Notes under the pieces: model-generated
What the model saw: the letters and a program-made list of their open reading frames with translations, nothing else
Database searches by the model: none
Told to the model about the DNA's origin: nothing
Assembly (NCBI GenBank): GCA_037576195.1
Contig: CM075103.1
Location: 1,984,001 to 2,048,000 of the forward strand
Source of the DNA: Phytoseiulus persimilis
Taxonomy: Eukaryota > Arthropoda > Arachnida > Mesostigmata > Phytoseiidae
Reading direction: 5' to 3'
DNA: 64,000 bases
Shown: piece after piece, positions 1 through 12,500 of the stretch
Position numbering within the stretch: position 1 is the stretch's first letter
Layout: every line of letters starts with the position of its first letter
Translations under genes and position numbers: made by a program

Positions 1-3000
1 CAACGGCAGCAGCCCCATCCGATAACCTAATCAAAATTAATTGCGTCTTTCCTCTCCACGAGGAGAGAGATATTCCTCTATCTTGCCTGCTGCTTCCCCC
101 CGGTCATGGCCGGTCTTCACCGTCATTGCTAGTGCGGTCGCCGTGTTTCTTCTAAGTCCCCGTGTGTATGTAGCTCGGACATTGGAAAAAAAGAACGAGT
201 GGCTTGCTTGCAGCCACGTTGCTTTCCCCGAAAGCTCAGGCAACCAGTTCGACAGACGGCCAGCTAGCCGTAGTCCGCCTAAAGCCTCATCCTCCCTTCC
301 CGACCAAATATGGACGACGACGACGACGACCACAACAACAGCAACATCAACGACCATAGCGGCAACCACTGAGGCGTAAGCAGAATTCCGGTGGTCGTCC
401 CGCCTTGCCTGCGCACGCTTGTTCCATGCGGATCTCACTCTCTCTTGATGGTAAGCCACACAAAATAGGCTTCGGCACCACGAACGATGGAAACGCATCG
501 CCCAGAATGAGATCGTTTCTACGTGCCGCCAGTTTGCACATCCGAGGCCGCCGCGAGCTAACACGGAACATCCATGGAAAACAGACTGGCGAGGAGCAGA
601 TGGAGGCCGGCGCGTACCAGGAGCAAATCAGGGTGAAGGGCCGGATCCGCCGGCTCACTCAGACTTCCGATCGGGTTCCTCTGCAGGTGGCGTTCTCGCG
701 CGGGATTTCACGGGAAGCGCACGGAGGAAGTTCGGCGGAGGGGCCGGCGCGCTAACGCTATCGATGCATTCGTTTTTTTCTTCTGAGCTTCCTGCAGGCG
801 GAGCGGCGTGGAACAAAGCTCCATCAACGCATTATGCTCTCGGCGTCAGCGTCAAAACCGCACGACCGAATGATGAAGTGGATGTACGAGCAACGCAGAT
901 CAGTCGCCGTGCTTGTTGAAGTCATATTTCAAAAGTGACAGAGACGTCGTGTGTCGGAGAGGTGGTGAGCAAGGTCAGTCCCGCTGGACCTCTCAGAGGA
1001 CTCCCGAGGATCTCACTCAGAGGTGGAGGGCTTCGAGTCCGACCGCCTTGTCAACTCGTCGAGCCCATGCATGTCTACACTTTGGAACACGGTGTTGGCC
1101 TGTCAATCCTATCGCTCTCCGAGAAATAAAGGACGCATCTTGATCGAGGACCGCGAAGACTCGTCCTCAGAAAGGCCCGACACATGGCAGCGTCATCGGA
1201 GTTGTGTTCGCGAGACGCGTGCAACCGCTCGACGAGTCGGTCCTGGCTCGAGATCGAGTTGGTGTACAATGCGAGGAGGCTGCGATATTGGTTCCTGATG
1301 CGTCCTGTACCGATCGCAGGTCGCGGGAAACAGCCAGCCACCCAGCAAGCGGGAGGCGGCGTAATGTATTCATAAACAGATCAATCATACAACCAGGTAG
1401 CGTAACGTTAAGCGAGCGTGGGCTCGCTGAGGGCGGACGTGTTTAATCCGCCTCAACGTTGTCGTTGACGCTGTCGGCCATGTTGAATGTATGTAGGAAC
1501 ACCTGCCGCTGTCGTCCCCCGAGCGGAGACAGATATTGCTTGCACGCTCATGAACGCCGCTTTTTCAGCTCATCGTTTTCGCTGGTCCACGAAAGCGGCG
1601 TGCGATGAGCGCTCAGAGTCCATCCGTCTAACGAGCAGCCACAGCCACGAATGAGCGCCGTCAACGAGCTGCATTCAAAACAATGCTGACATTACGCTTT
1701 CATAAATGCACGGGAGTTTTTATGGCGGTCTCCCGCCCGAAAACCCTCAATCCTACGAGACTTTTTGTCAAGGGAACGCAAGGGGATGAATCGAACGTAG
1801 TCGACACTCCGAGGCATATCTCGAAGATCTATGGCTGCTGTTCGGCGAGATTCCAGCACAGAGCCGTCGAATAAGCTCTGTGGCGTATGGCTTTGTGAGC
1901 GCCGCCATCTTTGCATACATCGTTCATTCCGCGAGGGAGCAGCCTTCTCGCTCCTGGGGCGAAATTCTACTCCCTTCCGTGCCCTAGCCACCCATGCGGG
2001 AAAACGTCGTCGTCGTAGTTGGCTGTTGTCGACTGTGTCGTCGCCAGGCTCCGGATTGCAGCACTGGGGGCTGAGTCAGTTGCATAATTCATAGCGAAGT
2101 GGCCCTCTGAGAATGGTCCGTTCCGCTCGCCATTACAACTGTTTGTCACAAGGTATCTTCGATTGTGAGTTCACTCAATTCAGCGGAACGCGACGCCCAG
2201 GCGGGGCCGAACAAGCGTCAAACCGAACGAGTCGAATGTTGAGCTACCGTTGAGACTCTGGATGAATCATGCGGACACGGAGCTCAGCAGAGCTTCCGGT
2301 TGCAAACTTCGAACCAGTCTGCTTGTTTAATCAGTTCCTGTATCGGCGAGTGGGCTCCGGCTTGGGACGTCGTGTTTGTTTAGGAGCTTACCTTCTCTCG
2401 CCACCGCCTCCCTCTCTCATCTGTTTTTTCTCTCGGTTCCCTCTCCTCGTTCTCCCGGTTAATCTGGATAGACGGGACGGGACAAACTACAAACGGGCCA
2501 CCGAGCCAATCTCAATACCGAAACCTTTACCACGACGACGACCACCGGCGGGGGTGAGACCGAGGGTTTCAGTTTTCCGCTCCGAGTCGCTCTGTGCCGC
2601 TCTTCTGCCGTCCGAGGAAGGTAAACAGCGGAGACGCTTTTTACGACGATGCCTTCCGGGAGACAACCGCTCAACAGGTCGCAACGTACAGGAAGTAGTT
2701 TCTATGGGTTCCTCGTGAGCGTTTGATCGAGTTTCGACACTCGATCGATGTCTGCCGATCTCGGAGCGGGGTTTCGGGAGTACCCCGCAGCTCGAACGCA
2801 ACTTCTGGTCTCAAGGATGGATGTTCACCTCAACGGCGAGATCGAGGGATCAGCCTTTTCGCCCTCAGGTATTTCAGCCGAGTTCGTCGAGCCTGGTCGC
2901 GTTGACCTCCAAGGAACTCGCAAGACACTCGTGGTCGACCGAACCCGTCGGCGAAGCTTGTCACAGGAAGCTCGTTCTCGTCGCTGGAAACCGTTCCACG

Positions 3001-3232
3001 ATTCGGAAGCGATTGCGTCACGGTCTGTAGCTAGAGGTTCCCCCGCGGAGCCTCCGGAAAGATACGCAAACCAATATCCACGGTTGGGGTGCTCCCGAAA
3101 ACATGGACGAATCGTGCGAGGGCTGTTTATCGCGGCGCAGAATACCTCACGAAGTGGAAAAGTCGCGCCCCGGGGTATGGATGCTCCCACGGGGCAGGGA
3201 AAACGTAGGAGAGGAATCATCAAGGCACTCAC
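1..3232 (-). other. Non-coding stretch 3' of the last Ig exon (intron, at least 3.2 kb)
   Basis: I read the minus strand for an FN3 domain or a membrane segment preceded by an acceptor in the right phase and found none. The sequence holds a (GAC)6 array at 313-330, followed by AAC-rich sequence, and pyrimidine-rich patches near 2395-2455. Open frames of up to 165 codons occur on both strands without domain character. Confidence 0.7.
313..345 (+). repeat. (GAC)6 followed by AAC-rich units
   Basis: Six perfect GAC units (313-330), then CACAACAACAGCAACATCAAC. It has the same two-part build as the array at 4163. Confidence 0.9.
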
Positions 3233-3535
3233 CGATGGTGGTTAGTAGTACTTGAGCGTGATCTGATCCCAGATCACTCTGAGCAACGCAGGTGTAATTC
3301 CCATAATCTGATGTCCGCACATCGGATATAACTAGTTCACTCTCCCATTGCACGTAGCTGCCTTCCACACGTCGTTGGAAAACTTCGTATTTCGGTCCGC
3401 GCAATTCGACGTTGTTGCGTCGCCAGGAAAACGAGACCTCCCGAGCTCCTTCTGCACGGCACTGGAGTCGGGCAACGCCGCTTTCGTTAGCGGCCGCTTT
3501 CGAAAGAGCTGGGTGGCGATCAATTTCCGCTTTGA
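3233..3535 (-). CDS. Exon M: Ig8, last exon found
   Basis: The frame reads FKAEIDRHPALSKAAANES, the cysteine in ARLQCRAEGAREV, the Trp in SFSWRRNNVELRG and the second cysteine in SDYGNYTCVAQSDLG. It ends LLTTI with one base left over (donor gtgagt, phase 1). Sequons are NES and NYT. Known: in nephrin this domain is followed by an FN3 domain. The next exon should therefore start with two bases completing a Gly (G-x-x) codon and open an FN3 domain; I do not find one in the remaining 3.2 kb. Confidence 0.94.
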
Positions 3536-6500
3536 CTGCAATTAGCAATTCGATCGAGTTAGATTGGGAATTTCGTTCCTCACCGATCCGAACGCGGTCG
3601 CGCGGACATCAGCGGCTGCGCGTGATCATCAGCCACGGTAGGAGCTCCCCACGGATCGGACGTAGCGATTCGATACGGACCCTCGGAAAGCTACAGAAAC
3701 ACTAACAACGACACTAAAGTAGCGACGGATGATCTCCGGGCAAGGCGGAGGACAAGGATTGAGGACTCACAGTTCACGACGAGCATGGCCCCCTTCAATG
3801 CCGAGATGGTCACAAGCCGGTTGTTGGCAACACAGTTGAACATCCCAATATCTGCTTTGGAAACATTGAAGACGGTGAAGAACGAAGTAGCTGTTTTTTC
3901 GTCGGCGCGCCCTTTGAATGTTGTTCGGCTTCTGGCCATGTCGAAACCCTCCCGTTCCCAGTAGACAGTGTCTGCAATAAGAAAAGGCAATGCACGGGTC
4001 AATGGAGGATACAGCGGCGAGAAAGACTCCTTCACTCTTATCTTGTTCGCCTCTCTATCCCAGCTGGGTAACAATGGGTTCCGTAGTTCGCTCGACCGGC
4101 CAAGAGCCAGTCGGGCAGGCAGTCGCCAACCAACCCACCCAGTGGGATACGAGGAACCCACCGACGACGACGACGACGACAACAACAACAACAACAGCCT
4201 AACCAACGACGGAGGCAAGGAAAAGAATGCTGCAAAGACACTAAATACCCACTGCCGCCGCTCGCACCGCACCCACCGCTACTCTACAACTATAGTGGAG
4301 GCTGGTGCGTGCAATAAAAAGCAACGGCAAGTCCCGTGGCAGAAGAACGAGCAGTAGCCGACTAACAACACGCTTGCCTCTCGTCTCGTCGGCGCGGACG
4401 CCGGGCCCCCGCCCCAACGACAAACGACCTGAACGCTCGCGGGAGGGATAGCCCTCGTATTTATACATGCTGGGAGCGAGCCGGTACCCACTCGACCGTT
4501 GTCGAAGCAATCTCAAGACGAGCGTTTCCACGCTTACCGTTGTGAACAGGATGAGCATCGACCTGACACTGAAACGTAGGATTGCTTCCCTCATCCGCGT
4601 ACACCACTTCATCCAGGTGCGTGATCGACGCCGGGTCTGCAAACAGTGCGTCGGCAGTTAGTCGTGAGCTCTTGCGAAAGAGGCGAAGATTCCGTATCGA
4701 TGATCAAGGAATCGGAGGTGGGGGGAAAGGGGCAGGGAGAGGGAGAAGGCCCCCGAGAGGCTCCCTCGGAGACTTTGGCCCCCCGGTGAAATACGACCGT
4801 CGGGAACCGGGGCCGTCACGCGAGAGAAGTTCGGTGCCGCAACAGTTCCAAATTAGAGACGGTACTCACAATGGACGTCGATGGTGAAGTTGGTCTCGCC
4901 CCAACCGACGTTGTTCTGAACTTTGAGCACGTACGTGCCCGAATCGTTCCGGTGGATTTCGGTGAAGTTCAAACTGTCTCCTCTGTAACTAACTCTGTGC
5001 CGGGGGCCGCGGTACTTCTCGGCGTCCTTGGCCACGGGGACGCGCTTTCCCTCGTGGAGCCATTCCCATCGCGACACCGGCGGATACGCGCTGACGATTA
5101 CGTTCTGTACCAGAGCCGCGTCTCCTTCGAAGAACGTCATAGAGTCGGCGCGTAAGCCGAGCACCGGCGAATCTGGAAATCCGGAGAGGTTTTCAGGGCT
5201 TCGCTCGTCGCAACGCACTCAAATCCCGACGGGCTGTCGACGGACGACCGGGTCGGCAGGAACAAGGTAAATATGAATTACTCACGCTCCACGAGGAGGT
5301 CCATGGTGTGGTGTTCGCTCCTCTGCAGCCTCGGATTAGTTGCTTGGCATCGAATTATGGCGCCGTGGTCCTCCGCCAGCACTGGATTTAGAATCAATTT
5401 CGAGACAACGATTGTCCCGCCGTAGTTTCCGCTCAGCGACGAGTCGTGTTGACCAGCCTCGAGGAGTTTGTTATTTTTCCACCATGTTATTTCAGACGGG
5501 GGATTCGAAGAGCCCGTCCGACATTCGAGCGTGGCGTTCCTCCCTGCCGTGAACGTTCCCATGGCATTCACCGTCACGTTATACGGTCCGACTGCGAATC
5601 AAAACAAGACCCGTGGTTGGAACAGCGATCTACGTCGTTCGTAGCTCGCCCAGGACGAGCTATCAGTATGTTCAGCACACTGTTCAGAGGTCGTCGTCAC
5701 ACTCACAAACAACTTTCGGTGTGATACTGGATTTCTGCGGAGAGCTGTTCAGCTGCGACGCTTCGCAACGGATGCCGCGACCGTTGTCCTTTTCCGTCGC
5801 CGTGAAGGTGACCTCGGACTTGACTGTTATGTTATCCGTCTTGGACACGCTCTCCATCTGCGGCGAGACGCAACGAAACGTGTTAATACCGTGACGGAGG
5901 AGCGACGCGCTCAAAAGGAGGATCTCTCCTGTCGATTGTCGAGCAGCTCACCCTCGAGTTGCCGCGATACCACACGTGTTGTGGCGAAGGATGCCCGCCT
6001 TTGGTGACGCAGACCAGAGTGTAGACCTCTCCCGCCTTCATCGGCTTGTCATCCTTGTATCCATACATTTTCGGCTGCGTCGGGGGGTCTGCAACAACGA
6101 CGACGAACTTGTTAGAGCATCGGAAAATGCGGTGTTGATGAAGACGAAGGAAGAGCTCCAAACATTCCTCCCGAGTGGATCCGTGCGCCGCGTGAAACGC
6201 ATTTTAATGGCCAGGAGAACGGGGCGGCTGTCTGCCATCGAAAGCGAAACCACAAAATGCTCCTCTCTCCCCTCCCTCGGTTCCTGTGTTCGGTTGTGTT
6301 CAGCTGAACGAACGGATCCACCCCCACGAAGATCGAGTGAAAGCAACTGAAGTGGCTGAGCAGGGAAAAACTGAGGACGAACGCGAGACGTGTGCGTTCG
6401 CAGGAGAAGAATCCTCGGCCCGAGGAGCAAGGGAGGGCCGAGTCGGCATCGATTGCCGCCCGGCTCAGCCGATGGATGGCTGGAGACATTTATCTTGCTG

Positions 6501-9500
6501 ACGGCTTCATTAACGCGGAACGGCGGGCGGGCGGGCGGACGACGGCCAGTCAGTGACTGGCTAGGTGGTTAGCAAAATGCTGTTGAGCCGACTTGAGCAG
6601 CAGCTTCGGAGAGAACCGCCCGCGCAAAGACACGGCCAGACAGGTAATTCCTAATTGATATTATCCTAGCTAATGGTGGCCTGGATAGCAATTGATGTTG
6701 CTGCCGCTGCTGCTTCGGCCCCGTGGAAGAAGGGAGGCGGCAAACGCTATTGTCTTCTGCTTTTCAGTGAACCGCCTTATTCCAGTCTCTCCTCATCTGG
6801 CTAATAGAATTTGAGCTGGAAACTCGAACGGGTTTCGAGTTAATGAATAATGAACTGAACGTCAAGGAGTCGAACTCACAAATAATGTCGACAGCGGCCG
6901 TCTGCACAACGGTCTCGCCCAATGCCTGATTCACGGCATAGCAGTTGAAAACTTTCATTTTGCGATCTTCTTTGGTGATTTCGACGCTCAGCTCCGACGT
7001 CGTTATCCATCCGCCGTCCACCAAGCGGCTCTGAGGCTTCGTACCGTTGACGGGCCTGCCGTCAACAGTCCATGAGATGTCGGCCTTTGGGTTGCTGGGA
7101 GCGCTCCGGCACTTCATCGTGACACGATCACCGACCTTCGCGAATGACGAGAGATCGTGCTCGATGGTTGCATTGCTCGGTCCGTCTGGATTTGGAGAGA
7201 GATTGTTTAGCAGAGGGCCCACACTTTCCCGCCCCCCAACTCGACTGGGAGCCCTAGGTACGGGAACTTCAACAAAAGTTACTTCTTTGACGTCCGCTGT
7301 CTTTGTCACAGACTGAGGGAGCTCTTTGTTCGGCAAGCTGAGCAACTTATATTGGAAATCCGCGCTCTGGATTGCTACGACAATGCTTCTGCTGGAGTCT
7401 TTGTTGCGACTATTAGTTTGGGCAAGAATGGGAGGAGGCGAACGAACGAGGCAGGAGCCCGGGGTGCTCCATCGATCAGAACGGATAACTGCTATATACA
7501 AGTCAACTCCGCTCATTTATAATCGGAGCGCGTCACACAGGTCGGCCGTTGTTCGTCGTCCTCCTCCTCCTCTTTCTTCTCCTCCCCCTCTTCGAATCAG
7601 CGGAGCGTTCACCCGGATCTCAATGCAAACATCGGACGTCAGAAGGCGAATCGACAAGAAAATCAAGGGGATTCGCCATGATCACTGTTGCTGCCAATCT
7701 ATTGCTTTCGGCGGGTTTTTGTCCGCTTCTATCACTTGAAGAGGATAATCGCACGATATTGAGCACAAATGCTTCTCTGGAAGTTTACTCACAATGGACC
7801 GATAGCTTGACTTGAGCCGTCTCCGGCTTGCTGATCGTGTTGGAAGCAGCGCATCGATAAACAGCGTTGTTATCGGAAGCGTTAGCGATGAATTTCAACG
7901 GGTTTATGCTTTCACGGCTGGTGGTGGTAAAACGGCTGTCGATGGGCTTCGTGTCACTGCCCTTGTACCACAGCACGGTCGCCAACGGGTTGCCTCCTCT
8001 CGACACACAGCGGAGCTCAACAGCGTTCCCGGCTCTCAAGACTTCTCCTTCTGCGTAGCCGAGAATTTCGGGTGGGCCCGGCGGAACTTTGAATTGTACG
8101 AACTCCGGTTAAACGACTGTGCAAATAGAAATGCTTCCTCGCTCGCATGCAAACTGCCGCGACTCGCGGCCCCGTGCTAACGACAAAAGCTGGTGAGGTC
8201 GTAACCTGGCTCGCATAGCACTTGGAAAAGTCTGCGGGCAGTCGTTCGGCTTTGACCTTGGACAAAGGCGGTGGGCTTCGCAGAACGCCCGTAATTTGAG
8301 ATGGGAGCATCTTGCGTAGACCGAATTTTCGCAAGAGCCCCAGGACCTCGGCGAGTTTGATTCTTCTCGGAAACGCGTTTGGCCCTAACGGCCGCACTGG
8401 AGAAGTTCGAGTCGAAGGACACTCACAGAGTACCGAGAGCCGCACCATCGACATCAACGGCGGCTCCAGTTTGTGGTGCAGCGCCTGGCAGCTGTATATC
8501 ACGCCGTTGTCTTCCGGAGAAGGCCTGAGCGTGATCGTGGATACGGCTGATGAACGTCCGTTGTCACCCTCGGTGGTTTTATACTCGATCATATCTGAAA
8601 AGTGAACAACACACCCGCGGGTCGATATGAGACGTCGTAACTAAGATATATGGGCATCTTGTTTCCGCGAGAGCTATCGAGCTCAGAAGCGATAGTCTTG
8701 CGATCGCGTGAGCTCATCGAGTCAACGCCTCACTCGAGCAGCTCTTTCAGGCTTCATATTATTTCCTTCAGTCGCCGTTCTACTCACCTGGCTGATGTAT
8801 CTCCGCGTTGTTCCGGAACCATTTGATCTCTGCCGGGGGTTTGGATTGACCAACGACGCACGAAAGCGGGATCATCTCGTGCTGCTTGACGACCACAGCG
8901 CTGTTGTTGTTGTAGTTCGAGATTTCGATGCTTTTCGGGGGCACTGCAAAATCAATCCCTGTCGGACACATGAACTCGACTCGGAGGAGGGGGTGGGGAA
9001 GCGTGTTGCGTGCAAATGAGTCCGACCGAGAGCGGTTCACGGGAGGCGGCGGCGGCGCGCCGTCGCAATTTGCGTCACGTTCGCGGCTAATTATTATTTC
9101 TGTTGATGTCCATCCCGGCGACTGCGGGCGGAGGCCAAAACGTCTCGCCACAGCGGAAGTGAGATGAGGAGGAGAGTGTGGCGCAGGAGACGTAGAGTGA
9201 GTCCGACAGGAGAAGTGACGGAATCCCACACCCGCTGTGACGTAAGTTGGACAAGGGGACAGTGTGCCTGGCGGTCTGGCGACGAAGATGACGTCGACTC
9301 GGGAAAGATGACAAATAATTTCTTGATTACTTCTTGTCTCCTTCTTCCGCTCTTTTTCCTCTCAGCGAGCCCGGCTGCTGTGGCAGCTTCGCCAGCGAGG
9401 CCTGTCTGCGGCGGCGGCAAGTACAACAACAGCCGCAGTGCCCGGCGGAGGCCAGAAGACAAAGCGCCGGAGCCCAGGACAGGAATGGCGAAAATGGCAA

Positions 9501-12500
9501 CAGAGATTCCCCGAGGGAGAACAAAAAGACATCTACAAACAATGCCAGCGACCGCGCAGCGAAAAGGAAAACTGCAAAACCTGAACGGACGGACGGGCCC
9601 CTGGTCCGGCTGCCTGATGCGCGCTTCGTGCGACTCCCTCTGTCGACTGCAATCACGGCAAGTTTCTCAGCTCCGTCTCGTGTAGCTTCTGACCCATCGC
9701 TCACTGCAATCCATCCTGACGACCTTGCCCGGACACGCTCGTAGTTCCGCGCCAGGCAAACCGCAGGCCTGAGCAGTGCAACAATCTTGCAAGAAGGATG
9801 TTTCCAACGGTTCCCGGTCACCGGAGAGAGGTCGTTCCCCACTGGGGTGCAAAGAGGGTCGTAATTCTCGAGCAGGCACGAGCCGACCAGCTCAGTGGAA
9901 TCAGGTGGCTTCGATTGAGGATGAGCGAGCGGAAAGGATTTACCGGCCGTGCACTCACACAAGCCAGAGTGCAAACTCGGAACGAAAAGAGAGACACAAA
10001 GGCTCTGGAGAACACCACAAGCAGAAATAATAAGGAGCCTCTTCACACGTAATCTGTTCGTTGCTTCACTCTCTGTGGTGGAAAACAGGTTTGCGCTTCG
10101 GCTCGAACAGCGCTTCTTTCCGGCAGAACAGGGTTCGGCGAAAACACTTTAACGCTAACTCATCACTCCTGCTGGAAGTTCAGCGAGCGTTGACAATTCG
10201 CGCGAACGACGAGAGAGCAGGACAGACGTGTCGCTACTCTCGCGACAGCTCTTCCCAAAGATCCGAAACAACCGGAACTTCTGGGCTTGAGAGCAGAACT
10301 GTTCAAGAGATGCGGACTGCGCTGAGCCGGGCGTACAATTAAACACTGCCCGGTGGTCTGCTGCGAGCAAGTTAGCCTGGCAGACCGGATCCCTGACCGC
10401 TCAGGAAAAGTCCCGAAGGTCAGGAAGAGGTAGACGATGTGAACCAGAAAGAATCTCCGGCGCAAACAGAGGAATGCGCATTGAGAGTCGCATTCAAAGA
10501 CCTCCGGGCCCTGGAGCAAGATTTTTAAAAGGAGGGGCTGCACGCAGCTTGGGGAAAGGGCAATTCGGAAAGCAGGTCAGTCACTGCCTGCGGCCTGAAA
10601 GACGCGTCGGGCCTGATTTCGGCAACGGGCACAGGAGGACAGACCGTATAAACGGTACACGCTCCCTTATTCTCTTTCAAGCGAGCAAACCGGCGCCGGG
10701 CAACCGACTCCACGCGTCCAATACCACACAGCTCGGGTGTCCTCGCGCCGAACCGCGGGCCCGGATCTTCGCTTCGAACGCCGACCATCCGGACGGAGAA
10801 TCGCGAGAACCGATAAGTCCAGCGTTGGGGTTCAATATTATCAGAAAGATCATTCAGGAGCATGTCAGGCATACTTACAGAGGACGGTGAGTTTGGCATT
10901 GGCCCAGATCGCTTTGCTGTTCTTAGCGGGCGCAACTTGGCATTGGTAGTCTCCGTCGTCGTCGACGGTGGCGTTTGAAATGAGCAGATGATGCTCACCC
11001 CTCATCGCGTTGCCACTCATTGAGTATCGTTCGTATCCGGGAACGTCCCGCTCGTATCCTGAAATCAGAGATGAGTCTTAATGCATTAGGCCCCGATTCG
11101 CGGTGACTTACACTCCGAAGAACATTCCGGGCAGGGTAAGTGGTCCTGAATCGCGTACGCAGGATCCCCGCGATCACAGAAGCTGGTTTCGTCCGACGGA
11201 ATGCCCCGTGGGAAACCCTCAACAGCACGGGCCATTGTATTGACTCGAAAAGGCCCCTCTCTCGAACAGAGACTAGCTGCGTCTAGTTTTTCTTCGTTGA
11301 CGTCGCCACATAGTCAAACTCGAGGTTAATAACACAGCAAGCAAACGTAGGCCAACGAGCGCGCCTTCAGCGGGTCGAGCAGGCGGGCAGGCCGGCAGGC
11401 AGGCACGCACGCTGTTTCTGGGTTAGGAAGCAAGTGCACTTTCAACGTCGATGCGGAAATAGTGCATAGTTAAAACGAACCCGAAGGGGAAAGAGCGGAA
11501 GTTGCTTTACAGCCCACGTTAACAGTGTATCCAGTGGGGCCGGACAGTTTTATGGAAAAAAATAAGCCACTGGAGAAGAATGGAGAAGGGACCCTCACTA
11601 CGCCAACTACAACTGGCGGACTTGCACAACAAGATGCGCGCTCTAAAATGAAGAGCCACAGGAAGCGGCGCAAAAAAAGGACTCGACTCAAACGAGTCCC
11701 CTCCGTTTTCCTCTGCCTGGCTGCACGTCGGCTGTTCGCGAGCGGGAGCAAGCGCAGAGCCAGGTTCGCTGAGGCGTCGTCGACGTCTTTTTTAATTCCA
11801 GGATCCGAAGCGTCGAGCAGAATGTCGAACCGACTGTTCCGTCGCCCAAGGAAAGCAACAACTCATTACGGAACCGATTGGAAGGTAGAGTTCGTTCAGC
11901 AAACTCGTGCTGCCGGCAGGCACGCAAACTAGTTTCGCCGATCGCTCAATTAATTCATCTGTTTCTCGTCGTCGTTCGTCGCCCGGTGCGTGCATGCATC
12001 CATTCGTTCATCCATCCATCCATCCGTTCGGGATAATGAAGCAGATCGGACGGGAAGTCAGGGAGTGGATCTCTGTTTGATTATTTACATATTCAACTTT
12101 CCAGTTACTCATTATGTCGAATCAAGGAAAGCGTCGACGCGTAACAATAGGCGGAGTCGACTTCTTTGCGGAGGAGGGCAGCGGCTGCTGAGGCGGCCGC
12201 CGCCGCCGTCGAACAAAGACCCGCGACGCCAAAGATCAGCGAGCCAACGCGACAACCACTCGCAACAATGGTATTCATTTCTCGGTCGGCAGGCGTCAAA
12301 TTTCGTTTACAGAAGTTTTCAGAAGCTCCACAAGTTTCTCGCTCGGTCGAGTGAAGAAAAAACGAACCTATTCTGTCTCGGAATAGTAGAGCGGACCTCA
12401 GGTGGGGTCGAGCAACGTTGCCTGTGCGCCGCACTCCTCCAAGTACGGACAATCGAACGGACGAACGAGCGAGCGGCCGAACAAACGGACAAACGTGATG

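Noticed and set aside
2825..3232. Minus-strand 135-codon frame just after the Ig8 exon, considered as the FN3 exon
   Set aside because: It is read-through of intron sequence beyond the Ig8 donor, and there is no FN3 pattern.
7549..7815. Plus-strand frame starting with a Leu-rich run
   Set aside because: The run is a CTC-type pyrimidine tract inside intron E-F.
9327..10046. 239-codon minus-strand frame with a hydrophobic start inside intron B-C
   Set aside because: It does not join in frame to Ig1 or Ig2 exons, which splice cleanly around it. No domain is seen, and frames of this size occur elsewhere in the window by chance.
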